A stretch of 64,000 nucleotides of DNA, taken from contig JAGTSG010000014.1 in NCBI GenBank assembly GCA_018261655.1, positions 1 to 64,000 of the forward strand. The letters are read 5' to 3'. Of the stretch, positions 34,585-44,136 are shown in pieces. Source of the DNA: Pseudomonadota bacterium (lineage in GTDB: Bacteria; Pseudomonadota; Gammaproteobacteria; Steroidobacterales; Steroidobacteraceae). Positions within the stretch are counted from its first letter, which is position 1, and every line of letters starts with the position of its first letter. Both the position numbers and the translations under genes were made by a program. Under the pieces are notes generated by a model. It saw only the letters and a list, made by a program, of their open reading frames with translations, searched no databases and was not told the origin of the DNA.

Positions 34585-34600
34585 GGTGACCTGGGTCACA
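34585..34600. promoter_or_regulatory. CRP/FNR-family-like palindrome in the ccoN/acyl-CoA dehydrogenase gap
   Basis: GTGACC-TG-GGTCAC (34586-34599) is a perfect palindrome. Read on the minus strand as TGTGA-CCCAGG-TCACC, it matches the CRP-type consensus TGTGA-N6-TCACA in nine of ten defined positions. It lies 247 bp upstream of ccoN and 144 bp upstream of the dehydrogenase. The rest of the 404-bp gap shows no gene and no complete FNR box (only a lone TTGAT at 34355). Confidence 0.45.
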
Positions 34601-34743
34601 GACATCGGGACAGGAAGCTGACTGCGGACCCCGACAGGACGCTCGGCCTGCTGGTCGTGCGCTGCCCGGCCACCTGACCGGACGGTCCCTGCTCACGTAG
34701 AATCCATCCCACCCTCCACGAACCACGGAACACACGGTCGAAC

Positions 34744-36537
34744 ATGCTTTCCTACCGCGCTCCCCTCAGGGAAATCCGCTTTGTCCTGCACGAAGTGCTG
34801 CACGCCAGTCACCACTATGCCGAGCTCGGCCGCAAGGACCTGAACGAAGAGTTCATCGACAGCGTCCTCGAGGGCGCCGCGCGTTTCGCCGAGGAGGTGA
34901 TCGCGCCGACCAACGAGCCGGGCGACCGGGTCGGGGTCCGGCTCACCGACGACGGCGTGGTGACGCCCCCCGGCTTCCGCGAGGCCTACGCGCAGTTCGT
35001 CGGGGACGGCTGGGCGGCGCTCTGCGGTCCGGAGGAGTTCGGCGGCCAGGGGCTGCCCGAAGGCTTCGGCGGCCCGGTGGGCGAGTTGTTCGTCTCCGCC
35101 AACCAGTCCTGGAAGCTGTACAGCGGGCTGACGGACAGCGCGCTGCTGTGCCTGGAGAAGCACGCCAGCGACGAGCTGAAGGCGCTGTACCTGCCGAAGC
35201 TGGTGACCGGCGAGTGGACCGGGACCATGTGCCTGACCGAGGCACAGGCGGGCACCGACCTCGGCCTGCTCCGGTCCCGCGCGGAGCCCGACGGCGAGGG
35301 CAGCTACCGCATCACCGGCGAGAAGATCTTCATCACCAGCGGCGACCATGACGTCGCCGCCAACATCGTCCACCTCGTGCTGGCGAGGCTGCCCGACGCG
35401 CCGGCCGGGACGCGCGGCATCAGCCTGTTCCTCGTGCCGAAGCGCCTGCCCGACGCGAACGGCGAGCCCGGCGCGGCAAACGGCGTCCGCTGCAGCCGGC
35501 TCGAGGAGAAGCTCGGCATCCACGGTTCCGCCACCTGCGTGATGAACTTCGAGAACGCCCGCGGCTGGCTGGTGGGCGAGCCGAACGCCGGCCTCAGGAG
35601 CATGTTCGTGATGATGAACCACGCCCGGCTGTGGGTGGGCCTGCAGGGCCTCGCGCAGGCCGAGCGCTCGCGGCAGGCGGCGCTCGACTACGCGCGCGAG
35701 CGCCGCCAGGGCCGGGCCGCGCGGGGCAGCGCGAAGCCCGACAAGCCGGCCGACCTGATCGTGGACCATGCCGACGTGCGCCGCATGCTGCTGACGCAGA
35801 AGGCGTTCATCGAGGCGTCGCGCCTGCTCACTTACTTCGCCGGCATGCAGATGGACAAGGCGAAGTACCATCCGGATGCCGCCGAGCGCCAGCGCGGCGC
35901 CGACCTGCTGGCCATCCTGACGCCGGTGGTGAAGGCATTCGTCACCGACATGGCGGTGGAAGTGACCAACCTCGGCATCCAGGTGCACGGCGGTTACGGC
36001 TACATCCGCGAGACCGGCGTCGAGCAGTTCATGCGCGATGCGCGCATCGCCTGCATCTACGAGGGCACGAACGGCGTCCAGGCACTCGACCTGCTGGGCC
36101 GCAAGGTGCTCGGTTCGGGCGGCCAGCTGGCGCGCCTGCTGGGCGGGCTCATCGGGGCCTTCTGCCAGAACCACGCGGGCTACGAGGAGATGGCGGACTT
36201 CGTGCCGCGCCTTGCCGGCCTGCTCAAGGAGTGGAGCGAGGCGACCGAGCAGGTGGCGCAACGCGCTGCCCGCGATCCCGACGAGATCGGTGCCGCCGCC
36301 GCGGACTACCTGCAGTTCACCGGCTACCTCTGTCTGGCCTGGTGCTGGGCCAAGATGGCGGCGGTGGCGATCGCCGCGCTCAGGAACTCGCCCGACGACC
36401 CTGCCTTCTACCAGGCGAAGGTCGCCACGGCCCGCTTCTTCTTCGCCCGGCTGCTGCCCAGGGCCGAGGCTCACCTCGACGCCCTGCAGTCGGGGTCGGC
36501 GTCGGTCATGGCGCTCTCCACCGGGCAGCTGGGCTGA
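34744..36537 (+). CDS. Acyl-CoA dehydrogenase with C-terminal extension (DmdC/FadE-like)
   Basis: A 597-aa flavoprotein oxidising an acyl-CoA to the enoyl-CoA and passing electrons to ETF. The N-terminal helical domain, the FAD/substrate segment [15 protein letters not shown]...[14 protein letters not shown], and the C-terminal domain with the catalytic Glu in [14 protein letters not shown] are all present. The additional ~130-residue helical C-terminus is that of the ~600-aa subfamily that includes 3-methylmercaptopropionyl-CoA dehydrogenase (DmdC). The substrate cannot be fixed; a straight-chain acyl-CoA is as likely. It is followed 4 bp later by proB, though a functional link is doubtful. 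Confidence 0.92.
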   Translation: MLSYRAPLREIRFVLHEVLHASHHYAELGRKDLNEEFIDSVLEGAARFAEEVIAPTNEPGDRVGVRLTDDGVVTPPGFREAYAQFVGDGWAALCGPEEFGGQGLPEGFGGPVGELFVSANQSWKLYSGLTDSALLCLEKHASDELKALYLPKLVTGEWTGTMCLTEAQAGTDLGLLRSRAEPDGEGSYRITGEKIFITSGDHDVAANIVHLVLARLPDAPAGTRGISLFLVPKRLPDANGEPGAANGVRCSRLEEKLGIHGSATCVMNFENARGWLVGEPNAGLRSMFVMMNHARLWVGLQGLAQAERSRQAALDYARERRQGRAARGSAKPDKPADLIVDHADVRRMLLTQKAFIEASRLLTYFAGMQMDKAKYHPDAAERQRGADLLAILTPVVKAFVTDMAVEVTNLGIQVHGGYGYIRETGVEQFMRDARIACIYEGTNGVQALDLLGRKVLGSGGQLARLLGGLIGAFCQNHAGYEEMADFVPRLAGLLKEWSEATEQVAQRAARDPDEIGAAAADYLQFTGYLCLAWCWAKMAAVAIAALRNSPDDPAFYQAKVATARFFFARLLPRAEAHLDALQSGSASVMALSTGQLG

Positions 36538-36541
36538 CGCG

Positions 36542-37702
36542 ATGTCGCAGGCGGACCAGGCGCGCGCGCGCCGCCTGGCCCGGGCGCGCCGCGTCGTGGT
36601 CAAGGTCGGGTCGTCGCTGCTGGTGGATGGCGCGACGGGGCGGCTCAATCGCAGCTGGCTCGAGTCGCTGGCCGCCGATGTCGCGACGATGCGGGGTCGC
36701 GGCCAGGACGTCGTGCTGGTGTCCTCGGGCGCCATTGCGCTGGGACGACGCCACCTCGGGCTGCCGGCCGGCCGCCTGCGGCTCGAGGAGAGCCAGGCGG
36801 CCGCCGCGGTCGGCCAGATCCGCCTCGCTCACGCCTGGAAGGAGGTGCTCGAGGCGCACGGCGTCGCCGTCGCCCAGGTGTTGCTCACCTTCGGCGACAC
36901 CGAGCAGCGCCGGCGCTACCTGAACGCGCGCTCGACGCTCAACACGCTCCTGGCACTCGGCGCCGTGCCGGTGATCAACGAGAACGACACGGTGGCGACC
37001 GCCGAGATCCGCTACGGCGACAACGACAGGCTCGCCGCGCGCGTGGCGCAGATGCTCGCGGCCGACTGCACGGTGCTGCTGTCCGACGTGCCGGGCCTGT
37101 TCACCGCGGATCCCGCGCGCGACCCGGGCGCGCGGTTCCTCGCCGAAGTCGGCGAGATCACCGCGGAGATCGAGTCGATGGCCGGCGGGCCGGGATCGGG
37201 CGTCGGCTCGGGCGGGATGGCCACCAAGGTCGAGGCGGCGCGCATCGCGGTCGGCGCCGGCTGCCACTTGTGCATCGCGTCAGGGAAGGTCCCGCATCCG
37301 CTCGCTGCGATCGAGCAGGGCGGGCGCTGCACCTGGTTCGTGGCGCACGAGCAGCCGGTCGCGGTCCGCAAGCAGTGGATCGCGGGCACGCTGAAGGCGG
37401 CGGGCGGCCTGGTCATCGACGAGGGCGCGGCGACGGCGCTGGGGCGCGGCAAGAGCCTGTTGCCGGCCGGCGTGGTCGCGGTGCAGGGACGCTTCGACCG
37501 CGGCGACGCGGTGCGCGTCACAGGGCCGGACGGCCGCGAGGTGGCGCGCGGACTGTCGGCCTATTCGAGCGACGACGTGCGCCGCATACTCGGACGCAGG
37601 AGCGCGGAGATCGAGCAGCTGCTCGGCTACCGGGGCCGTGACGAGGTCATCCACCGTGACGACCTGGTGGTCCTGGGACCGCGGCGCGGGAGCGGGGCAT
37701 GA
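36542..37702 (+). CDS. proB: Glutamate 5-kinase
   Basis: A 386-aa enzyme catalysing the first step of proline synthesis, phosphorylation of glutamate. The amino-acid kinase domain is clear ([64 protein letters not shown]). The C-terminal ~100 residues form the PUA domain ([21 protein letters not shown]). The start ATG lies 4 bp after the dehydrogenase stop; a longer frame runs through that gene. It overlaps proA by 4 bp (GTGA/ATGA type). Proline feedback inhibition is known for the family. Confidence 0.96.
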   Translation: MSQADQARARRLARARRVVVKVGSSLLVDGATGRLNRSWLESLAADVATMRGRGQDVVLVSSGAIALGRRHLGLPAGRLRLEESQAAAAVGQIRLAHAWKEVLEAHGVAVAQVLLTFGDTEQRRRYLNARSTLNTLLALGAVPVINENDTVATAEIRYGDNDRLAARVAQMLAADCTVLLSDVPGLFTADPARDPGARFLAEVGEITAEIESMAGGPGSGVGSGGMATKVEAARIAVGAGCHLCIASGKVPHPLAAIEQGGRCTWFVAHEQPVAVRKQWIAGTLKAAGGLVIDEGAATALGRGKSLLPAGVVAVQGRFDRGDAVRVTGPDGREVARGLSAYSSDDVRRILGRRSAEIEQLLGYRGRDEVIHRDDLVVLGPRRGSGA

Positions 37703-38970
37703 CGGGGCGGGCGCTGGGCGAGGTCATGGACGAGCTGGGCGGCAACGCGCTGGCGGCAGCGCGCGTCCTGGCGCGTGCGCCCGCGCCGGTGAAAAATGCC
37801 GCGCTCGAGGCGGCCGCAGCCGCGCTGCGGCGCAATGCCTCCGTCGTCCTGGAGGCGAACGCCGCCGACATGCGCTCGGCGCAGGAGCGCGGGCTCGGCA
37901 GCGCGATGCTCGACCGGCTCCGGCTCGATGAATCGCGGGTCGAGGCCATGGCCGCCGGCCTCGGGCAGGTCGCGGCTTTGCCCGACCCCGTCGGGCGCGT
38001 GCTGGCGGAGTGGACGCGGCCCAACGGGCTGGTGATCCAGCGCGTCAGTGTCCCGCTCGGCGTCATCGGCATCATCTACGAGAGCCGCCCCAACGTGACG
38101 GCCGATGCGGGCGCTCTCTGCCTGAAGTCGGGCAACGCCGCGATCCTGCGCGGAGGGTCGGAAAGCGCCGCGTCGAGCCGCGCGATCCATGCGTGCCTGG
38201 TCGAGGGACTGGTCGCCGCCGGCCTGCCCGCGAGCTGCGTGCAGCTCGTTCCCACCCAGGATCGAGAGGCCGTCGGCTACCTGCTCAAGGGCATGACCGA
38301 CTACGTGGACGTGATCGTCCCGCGCGGCGGCAAGGGGCTGATCGCGCGGGTCCAGCAGGATGCGCGGGTACCCGTGATCGGCCACCTCGAGGGCAACTGC
38401 CACGTGTACGTGGACGGCTCGGCCGACCTCAACATGGCCCGCGAGATCGTGCTCAACGCGAAGCTGCGGCGCACCGGGATCTGCGGCGCCGCGGAGACGG
38501 TGCTGTTCGACCGCGCGGCCGTCGCCACCCACCTGGGACCGGTCGTCAAGGCTCTGCTCGATGCCGGTTGCGAGGTGCGCGGTGACTCGACGGTCCGGGC
38601 GGCGGATCCACGCGTCCTGCCGGCCACCGAGGACGACTGGTACACGGAATACCTCGACGCGATCATCGCTGCGCGGGTCGTGGACGGCGTGGACGGGGCG
38701 GCCTCCCACATCGCGAAATACGGTTCGGCGCACACGGAGTCGATCGTGGCCGAGGACCGCGCGGCGGCCGAGCGCTTCCTGGCCGAGGTCGACAGCGCGA
38801 TCGTGCTGCACAACGCATCGACGCAGTACGCCGACGGCGGCGAGTTCGGGATGGGCGCGGAAATCGGCATCTCGACCGACAGGTTCCACGCGCGCGGCCC
38901 GGTCGGGCTCGAGCAGCTGGTCAGCTACAAGTACGTGGTGCGCGGCAGCGGTCAGCTCAGGCCCGGCTGA
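37699..38970 (+). CDS. proA: Gamma-glutamyl phosphate reductase
   Basis: A 423-aa NADPH-dependent enzyme converting glutamyl phosphate to glutamate semialdehyde, the second step of proline synthesis. It shows [34 protein letters not shown], the catalytic Cys region [14 protein letters not shown] and HTESIVAED near the end. Length is standard. It overlaps proB by 4 bp and converges on moaE with 17 bp between. Confidence 0.96.
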   Translation: MTGRALGEVMDELGGNALAAARVLARAPAPVKNAALEAAAAALRRNASVVLEANAADMRSAQERGLGSAMLDRLRLDESRVEAMAAGLGQVAALPDPVGRVLAEWTRPNGLVIQRVSVPLGVIGIIYESRPNVTADAGALCLKSGNAAILRGGSESAASSRAIHACLVEGLVAAGLPASCVQLVPTQDREAVGYLLKGMTDYVDVIVPRGGKGLIARVQQDARVPVIGHLEGNCHVYVDGSADLNMAREIVLNAKLRRTGICGAAETVLFDRAAVATHLGPVVKALLDAGCEVRGDSTVRAADPRVLPATEDDWYTEYLDAIIAARVVDGVDGAASHIAKYGSAHTESIVAEDRAAAERFLAEVDSAIVLHNASTQYADGGEFGMGAEIGISTDRFHARGPVGLEQLVSYKYVVRGSGQLRPG

Positions 38971-38987
38971 CCCGGGAGCCCGCGGGC

Positions 38988-39467
38988 CTAGTGACCGTGC
39001 GGGTGGCCGTGCCCGTGCGCGTGGCCGGGTTGCGCGGCCGCCTCGGCGCAGCGTTCGCAGTTCACCCAGCCGGAGTCACCGTCGAGGTAGTGCTCCTTCT
39101 TCCAGATGGGGACCCGGTGCTTGACCTCGTCGATGATGTAACGGCAGGCGGCGAAGGCCTCGGCGCGGTGGCCGCTGGCGACGCCGACCCAGACCGCGAC
39201 TTCGCCGAGGCCGAGCTCGCCCAGCCGGTGCACGCAGCACGCGCCGCGGATGCCGAAGCGTTCGACGGCCTCGGCGACGATGCGCGCGCCTTCCTTCAGC
39301 GCCAGTTCCTCGAAGGCCTCGTAGTCGAGGCGCCGCACCTCGCGGCCCTCGTTCTCGTTGCGGACCCGGCCCTCGAAGGAGACGAAGCCGCCCGCGGCCA
39401 CGTCGGCGAGGCCCGCCGCCAGCGCGGCCGGGTCGATTGGCCCGCGGCTGAACGAAAACCCGTTCAT
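38988..39467 (-). CDS. moaE: Molybdopterin synthase catalytic subunit MoaE with His-rich tail
   Basis: A 159-aa subunit that, with MoaD, inserts two sulfurs into precursor Z to form molybdopterin. Family motifs are SFEGRVRNENEGREV, LDYEAFEELA, and the catalytic-Lys region VKHRVPIWKKEHYLDGDSGWV. After the normal end comes a tail with CERC and GHAHGHGHPHGH, eight His... six of them alternating, not part of classical MoaE. Such a tail could bind a transition metal. It overlaps moaD by 4 bp. Confidence 0.94.
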   Translation of the reverse strand: MNGFSFSRGPIDPAALAAGLADVAAGGFVSFEGRVRNENEGREVRRLDYEAFEELALKEGARIVAEAVERFGIRGACCVHRLGELGLGEVAVWVGVASGHRAEAFAACRYIIDEVKHRVPIWKKEHYLDGDSGWVNCERCAEAAAQPGHAHGHGHPHGH

Positions 39468-39706
39468 CCGCCTGCCACCGGAGGAATGAAGACGATCTCG
39501 TCGCCGTCGGCGAGCGTCCGCGACCAGTCCGCGAACTCGGCGTTGACGGCCACCCGCAGCCGGTCGCGGCCCAGGCTGAAGCCATGGCGGGCCGCGAGTT
39601 CCTCGAACAGGCCCGCGGCATCGGCCGCGCCGGTCTCCACCGTCTCCTCGCCGCGGCCGGCCTGCTCGCGCAGCACGGCGTAGTACTTCAGCCGGACGCG
39701 CGCCAT
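39464..39706 (-). CDS. moaD: Molybdopterin synthase sulfur carrier MoaD
   Basis: An 80-aa ubiquitin-fold protein ending in the required Gly-Gly (IVFIPPVAGG), which is thiocarboxylated to deliver sulfur. It begins VRLKYYAVLREQAGR, as expected, and carries the NAEFADWSRTLADGDEI segment. The start codon overlaps the moaC stop (TGATG); the longer frame upstream is a moaC shadow. Confidence 0.94.
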   Translation of the reverse strand: MARVRLKYYAVLREQAGRGEETVETGAADAAGLFEELAARHGFSLGRDRLRVAVNAEFADWSRTLADGDEIVFIPPVAGG

Positions 39707-40185
39707 CAGCCGGCGTCTCCCGCGCGGAAGTCGCTCTTGCCGCCGGTCTTCTCGACCAGGCGGACGTCCGCGATGACGATCCCGTGGGACAGGGCCTTGC
39801 ACATGTCGTAGACGGTCAGCGCGGCCACCGACGCGCCGGTCAGCGCTTCCATCTCGACCCCGGTCCGGCCGTGGACCGATACGGTGCAGCGGATGTGGAC
39901 GTCACTGCCCGCATCGCAGTCGATCTCGATGCGGCACTTCTCGAGTCCCAGCGGATGGCAGAACGGGACGAGGTCGTGCGTGCGCTTGGCCGCCATCGTG
40001 CCTGCGATGATCGCGGTGTGGAACACCGGGCCCTTGGCGGTGATGAAGCCCCGTGCGCGCAGCGTCTCCGCCACCGGGCCTGGCAGCCGGACCACGGCCG
40101 CGGCCGTGGCGCCGCGCAGGGTCACCTGCTTTTCGCTGACGTCCACCATCGCCGGGCGGCCTTCGCTGTCGACATGGGAGAGCAT
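39706..40185 (-). CDS. moaC: Cyclic pyranopterin monophosphate synthase MoaC
   Basis: A 159-aa enzyme that, after MoaA, forms cyclic pyranopterin monophosphate. Conserved motifs include [12 protein letters not shown] (N-terminus), [41 protein letters not shown] and the active-site Lys region [10 protein letters not shown]. The length and the two-base gap from moaA fit a moaACDE operon. Confidence 0.96.
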   Translation of the reverse strand: MLSHVDSEGRPAMVDVSEKQVTLRGATAAAVVRLPGPVAETLRARGFITAKGPVFHTAIIAGTMAAKRTHDLVPFCHPLGLEKCRIEIDCDAGSDVHIRCTVSVHGRTGVEMEALTGASVAALTVYDMCKALSHGIVIADVRLVEKTGGKSDFRAGDAG

Positions 40186-40187
40186 GT

Positions 40188-41246
40188 TCAGCCGCCGATG
40201 TAATACATCTCGATCTTCTTGTGCGAGCGCTTGCGGCTGAGCGCTTTGCGCTGCTCGCTGTAGCGGTCGTCACGGGCCTGCCAGGTGCCGCGAATGCGCG
40301 CGAGCAGCTCCTCGTCGCTGGCCGCCGCGCGCAGCGGCTCGCGCAGGTCGGTCCCGCGGGTCGCGAACAGGCAGGTGTAGAGGACGCCCTCGGACGACAG
40401 CCTTGCCCGGGTGCAGTCGCCGCAGAAAGGCTGCGAGACAGAGGAAATGAACCCGACCTCGCCCTGGCCGTCGGCGAAGGTGTAGCGCTCGGCGACTTCC
40501 CCGCGGTAGCTCGCCGCCGTCGCGACCAGCGGCCAGCGGGCCTCGATGCGCTGCTTCAGCTCGCGCGAGGGCACGACCCGGTCGGGCATCCAGTCGTTGC
40601 GGTTGCCGACGTCCATGTACTCGATGAAACGCACGACCACGCCGGTGCCGCGGAAGTGCTCGACCAGGCCGAGCACGCAATCCTCATTGAGCCCGCGCTG
40701 CACGACGGCGTTGACCTTGATCGGCTCGAGGCCTGCCTCCCGTGCGGCCGCGATGCCGTCCAGGACCCGCTCGACGCCGTCGAAGCCGCCGCTCGACCGG
40801 CGGAACACCTCGGGGTCGAGGCTGTCCAGGCTGACGGTGACGCGCCTGAGCCCGTTCGCCTTGAGCCGGGCCGCGTGCTGCGCGAGCAGCACGCCGTTCG
40901 TGGTCAGCGCCAGGTCGTCGACCCCGGGGATGGACGACAGCTCGCCGACCAGGTCGGCGATCCCCGAGCGCAGCAGCGGCTCGCCACCCGTCAGGCGGAC
41001 CTTGCGCACGCCGGCCTTCACGAACAGCCGCGTGAGGCGGACGATCTCCTCGAAGGACAGGCGCGCGGCCGCGGGCAGGAAGCGGTAGTTCTCGTGGAAG
41101 GTCTCCCGCGGCATGCAATAGGGGCAGCGGAAGTTGCAGCGATCCATGACCGAGATGCGCAGGTCCTGCAGCGGCCGGCCGTGGACGTCGGACGTCCCGA
41201 CTCCGCGGGGCAGGGGCATGACGGGCGCCTTGGATTTGTCGGTCAA
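40188..41246 (-). CDS. moaA: GTP 3',8-cyclase MoaA
   Basis: A 352-aa radical-SAM enzyme starting molybdenum cofactor synthesis from GTP. The N-terminal radical cluster motif is [12 protein letters not shown]. The second 4Fe-4S site lies at [23 protein letters not shown], with its Cys triad. The protein ends in the Gly-Gly pair (MYYIGG) required for catalysis. It is first in the moaACDE operon; no moaB/mogA, modABC or molybdoenzyme gene is in the window. A 45-bp gap separates it from the small periplasmic protein upstream. Confidence 0.96.
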   Translation of the reverse strand: MTDKSKAPVMPLPRGVGTSDVHGRPLQDLRISVMDRCNFRCPYCMPRETFHENYRFLPAAARLSFEEIVRLTRLFVKAGVRKVRLTGGEPLLRSGIADLVGELSSIPGVDDLALTTNGVLLAQHAARLKANGLRRVTVSLDSLDPEVFRRSSGGFDGVERVLDGIAAAREAGLEPIKVNAVVQRGLNEDCVLGLVEHFRGTGVVVRFIEYMDVGNRNDWMPDRVVPSRELKQRIEARWPLVATAASYRGEVAERYTFADGQGEVGFISSVSQPFCGDCTRARLSSEGVLYTCLFATRGTDLREPLRAAASDEELLARIRGTWQARDDRYSEQRKALSRKRSHKKIEMYYIGG

Positions 41247-41291
41247 GTTCTCAGCCTCGGTGGCGGGCCGGACGGGCCTTCCCGACCGCCG

Positions 41292-41657
41292 TCACTTCTT
41301 GGTCCTTTCCTTGTAGACGCGCAGCTGCTCGTTGAAGCGATCCGCGACGGACTGGGCTTCGTCCACCGCGGCGTTGTTCTTCTTGGCCTGCATCACCTCG
41401 AACTCGGCCTTGCGCGCCTCGTCGACCTCGGGGTCGGCCCGCAGGGCCTCCAGCTCCATGGTCAGGCAGGCGGTGTAGGCGGTGATGTCGGCGTCGAACT
41501 GCTTGACCGCCCGCTGCGCCGCGACCATCTGCTCGTAGGTCGCGGTAGCGCCGTCGGGAATGTTCTCCGGCGGACGGGGGTAGATGCAGGTCGCCTGCGC
41601 GGCCATGGCAGCCAGCGCGGCGAACACCGACACAATGGAAAGAATCGCCTTTTTCAT
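41292..41657 (-). CDS. Small periplasmic protein, unknown function
   Basis: A 121-aa exported protein: signal peptide KKAILSIVSVFAALAAMAAQA cleaved near residue 22. The mature part is short and mostly helical, with two Cys (ATCIYPRP and TACLTMEL) that may form a disulfide. It has repeated heptad-like stretches (EARKAEFEVMQAKKNNAAVDE). GAGGTAA lies eight bases before the ATG. I recognise no named family. It is upstream of moaA on the same strand, possibly co-transcribed by proximity only. Confidence 0.7.
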   Translation of the reverse strand: MKKAILSIVSVFAALAAMAAQATCIYPRPPENIPDGATATYEQMVAAQRAVKQFDADITAYTACLTMELEALRADPEVDEARKAEFEVMQAKKNNAAVDEAQSVADRFNEQLRVYKERTKK

Positions 41658-41792
41658 CAGCAGGTTACCTCGGCAAAACGACAGCTTCGACCCGGCAGTG
41701 GGCCGGTGGGCAGTCTAGCGTAACCGGGCCGGACGGGCAGGGCCAGCCTCGAGCAGCAACCGCCGCGCCCGCGCCCCCTGCGCAGGGATTCC

Positions 41793-42140
41793 CTACAGGA
41801 GCACCTCGACCCGTCCTTCCACGACCCGAACCGGGAAACAGGCGAGCGGCCTGTGCGCCGGTCCGCCGAGGACACGGCCGTCGCGGACGTCGAACGAGGC
41901 GCCGTGCAAGGGACACACCAGCCGGCAGCCGCGCAGTCGGCCCTCGCTCATGTGCGCCTCGGCGTGGGTGCAGGTGTCCTCGAGGGCATACAGGCCTTCG
42001 CGTGTCGCGCACAACACCACGCGGCGGCCGTCCACCTGGAACCCGTGGGGGAGTCCCGCGATGAGATCCGCATGCGACGCCAGCGGATACCATCGGCCGT
42101 TGGTGTCGGGTGCGGATTCGTGATCGCCGGGACAACACAT
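41793..42140 (-). CDS. Rieske [2Fe-2S] domain protein
   Basis: A 115-aa stand-alone Rieske ferredoxin. The cluster ligands are CTHAEAHMSEG and, 17 residues on, CPLHGASFDVRDGRVLGGPAH, the classical C-x-H...C-x2-H arrangement of dioxygenase-type ferredoxins. It may be an electron carrier to an oxygenase or a NirD-like protein; no partner gene is adjacent. The start ATG at 42140 (MCCPGDHES) is chosen because homology starts shortly after; a 25-codon upstream extension into the kup promoter region is less likely. Confidence 0.85.
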   Translation of the reverse strand: MCCPGDHESAPDTNGRWYPLASHADLIAGLPHGFQVDGRRVVLCATREGLYALEDTCTHAEAHMSEGRLRGCRLVCPLHGASFDVRDGRVLGGPAHRPLACFPVRVVEGRVEVLL

Positions 42141-42193
42141 CGTTGGGCGCCTACAATAACAGACGCCGTGCTGCCGCCCGATGATGGACCGGA

Positions 42194-44068
42194 TTGAACC
42201 CTTCCCCGACTGCACCGATCCCCGACTCGCGGCTCACGCTGGCCGCGCTCGGCGTCGTGTTCGGGGACATCGGGACCAGCCCGCTTTACGCCTTCAGGAC
42301 CTGTTTTGACGAGTTGCACGGCACGCTTCCCACCGAGGAAAACGTGCTCGGCCTCCTCTCGCTGATCGTCTGGGCGCTGACGGCCGTCATCACCGTCAAG
42401 TACGTGATGATCATCCTGCGGGCCGACAACCGTGGTGAGGGCGGTGCGCTGGCGCTGATGGCGCTGGTGCTGTCGGGACGTTCCCGCGTGCCGCGCCGCT
42501 GGATGCTCCTGCTCGGCATCCTCGGCACCACGCTGTTCTTCAGTGACGGTGCAATCACGCCAGCCATCTCCGTCCTTTCTGCGGTGGAGGGGCTCGAGGT
42601 GATCAATGACGAGATGGAAGGCGTCGTGATCCCGCTCGTGATCGCCATCCTGGTGGGCCTGTTCGCCGTCCAGCGCCACGGGACCGGTGCGATCGGGCAG
42701 CTCTTCGGCCCGCTGATGATGATCTGGTTCGTCGTGCTGGCACTGCTGGGGCTCCGGTGGATCGCCGTGAACCCGGTGGTGCTCCATGCGGTGGATCCGA
42801 CCCACGCCGTGCGTTTTCTGCTCACCCACCGCAGCGAATCGCTGATCGTGATGGCCGCCGTCTTTCTGGCGGTGACCGGCGGAGAGGCGCTGTATGCGGA
42901 CATGGGGCACTTCGGCCGCCGCCCGATCCGCCTGGCATGGTTCTGTGTGGTGCTGCCCGCACTCGTGCTCAATTACTTCGGGCAGGGCGCGAGGGTGCTC
43001 GCGGACCCGTATGCTGTCGTGAGTCCGTTCTTCCTGCTGGCACCCAAGTGGGGCCAGATACCCCTGGTGCTCCTCTCGACCGCCGCGACGGTCATCGCTT
43101 CCCAGGCCGTGATCTCCGGCGTCTTCTCGATCGCCCACCAGGCATTGCGGCTCGGACTGTTGCCCCGGTTCCTGGTGGTGCATTCGTCCGGCGAGTCCGC
43201 TGGACAGGTCTTTGTGCCCGGCGCAAACCGGATCCTGCTGGTGGCGACCATAGGGCTCGTGCTGGCATTTGGTTCCTCCGAGGCGCTGGCCTCCGCCTAC
43301 GGCATCGCGATCGCCCTGGCCATGCTCATCGACAGCATCCTCGTGGTGGCCTGGTTGTCGGATGGCGCGGACCGGCGGACACGCGCGCTCCTGGCCGTCA
43401 TGGCCGTGGCGGTCCTGCTGGACCTCGCGTTCCTCGCTGCCAACAGCCTGAAGATCCCGCACGGCGGCTGGTTGCCCCTGTTCGCGGGCACCTGCTTCAT
43501 GGGCCTCATGCTGACGTGGCAGGCCGGCAGGCTGACCGTACTCGACCGCGCCACGCGACGCAGGATGCCGATGCGCGAGCTCATGGCGAGGGCGAACGAT
43601 GTCAGCCGCCTGCGCGTTCCCGGGACGGCGGTCTACCTCAGCGGCAGCACCGAGACGGTGCCTGGCGCACTGCACCGCATGCTGGAAATCCAGGGCTTCC
43701 TGCATGAGCGGGTCGTGCTGCTCACCATCGAGACCGGCGACGAACCGCGGACCGTGAGGGGCGCGCGAGTGCGGGTCCAAGAACTGGCTCCGGGTCTCTT
43801 CCGCGTCGTGGCCCGCTGCGGGTTCATGGAGACGCCGAACGCGCCCGCGTTGTTGCGTGAGGCCGAGGCGGCCGGCCTGCCTTACCGCCCGGCCGAAACG
43901 CAGTATTTCCTGGGACTCGACCATGTGGTGGTGGCCCGTACCCACGGAATGCCGCGATGGCAGAAGCGCCTCTATGCCTACATGTCGCGGAACGAGCATT
44001 CCGCCACCGAGCACTTCAGGCTGCCTCCGGCAAGGGTCACCGAGATCGGCGAGCAGATCGACATCTGA
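42194..44068 (+). CDS. kup: Potassium uptake transporter Kup
   Basis: A 624-aa K+/H+ symporter of the KUP/HAK family in the inner membrane. The N-terminus LGVVFGDIGTSPLYAFRTCF and the following helices (SDGAITPAISVLSAVEGLEV, GGEALYADMGHFGRRPIRLAW, YFGQGARVLADP) are diagnostic. About twelve helices are followed by a cytoplasmic C-terminal domain. The start appears to be TTG; the two ATGs just upstream (42181 and 42184) are out of frame. It diverges from the Rieske gene with a 53-bp gap. Confidence 0.95.
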   Translation: MNPSPTAPIPDSRLTLAALGVVFGDIGTSPLYAFRTCFDELHGTLPTEENVLGLLSLIVWALTAVITVKYVMIILRADNRGEGGALALMALVLSGRSRVPRRWMLLLGILGTTLFFSDGAITPAISVLSAVEGLEVINDEMEGVVIPLVIAILVGLFAVQRHGTGAIGQLFGPLMMIWFVVLALLGLRWIAVNPVVLHAVDPTHAVRFLLTHRSESLIVMAAVFLAVTGGEALYADMGHFGRRPIRLAWFCVVLPALVLNYFGQGARVLADPYAVVSPFFLLAPKWGQIPLVLLSTAATVIASQAVISGVFSIAHQALRLGLLPRFLVVHSSGESAGQVFVPGANRILLVATIGLVLAFGSSEALASAYGIAIALAMLIDSILVVAWLSDGADRRTRALLAVMAVAVLLDLAFLAANSLKIPHGGWLPLFAGTCFMGLMLTWQAGRLTVLDRATRRRMPMRELMARANDVSRLRVPGTAVYLSGSTETVPGALHRMLEIQGFLHERVVLLTIETGDEPRTVRGARVRVQELAPGLFRVVARCGFMETPNAPALLREAEAAGLPYRPAETQYFLGLDHVVVARTHGMPRWQKRLYAYMSRNEHSATEHFRLPPARVTEIGEQIDI

Positions 44069-44136
44069 CGATCCGCGTTCGCACGCTGCGGGCGGACGGG
44101 AGATAATGGCGCCATCCCCTCCGATGGAGCGCCCCG

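Noticed and set aside
42181-42186. ATG codons as start of kup
   Set aside because: Both ATGs are out of frame with the KUP protein; the in-frame TTG at 42194 fits the known N-terminus.
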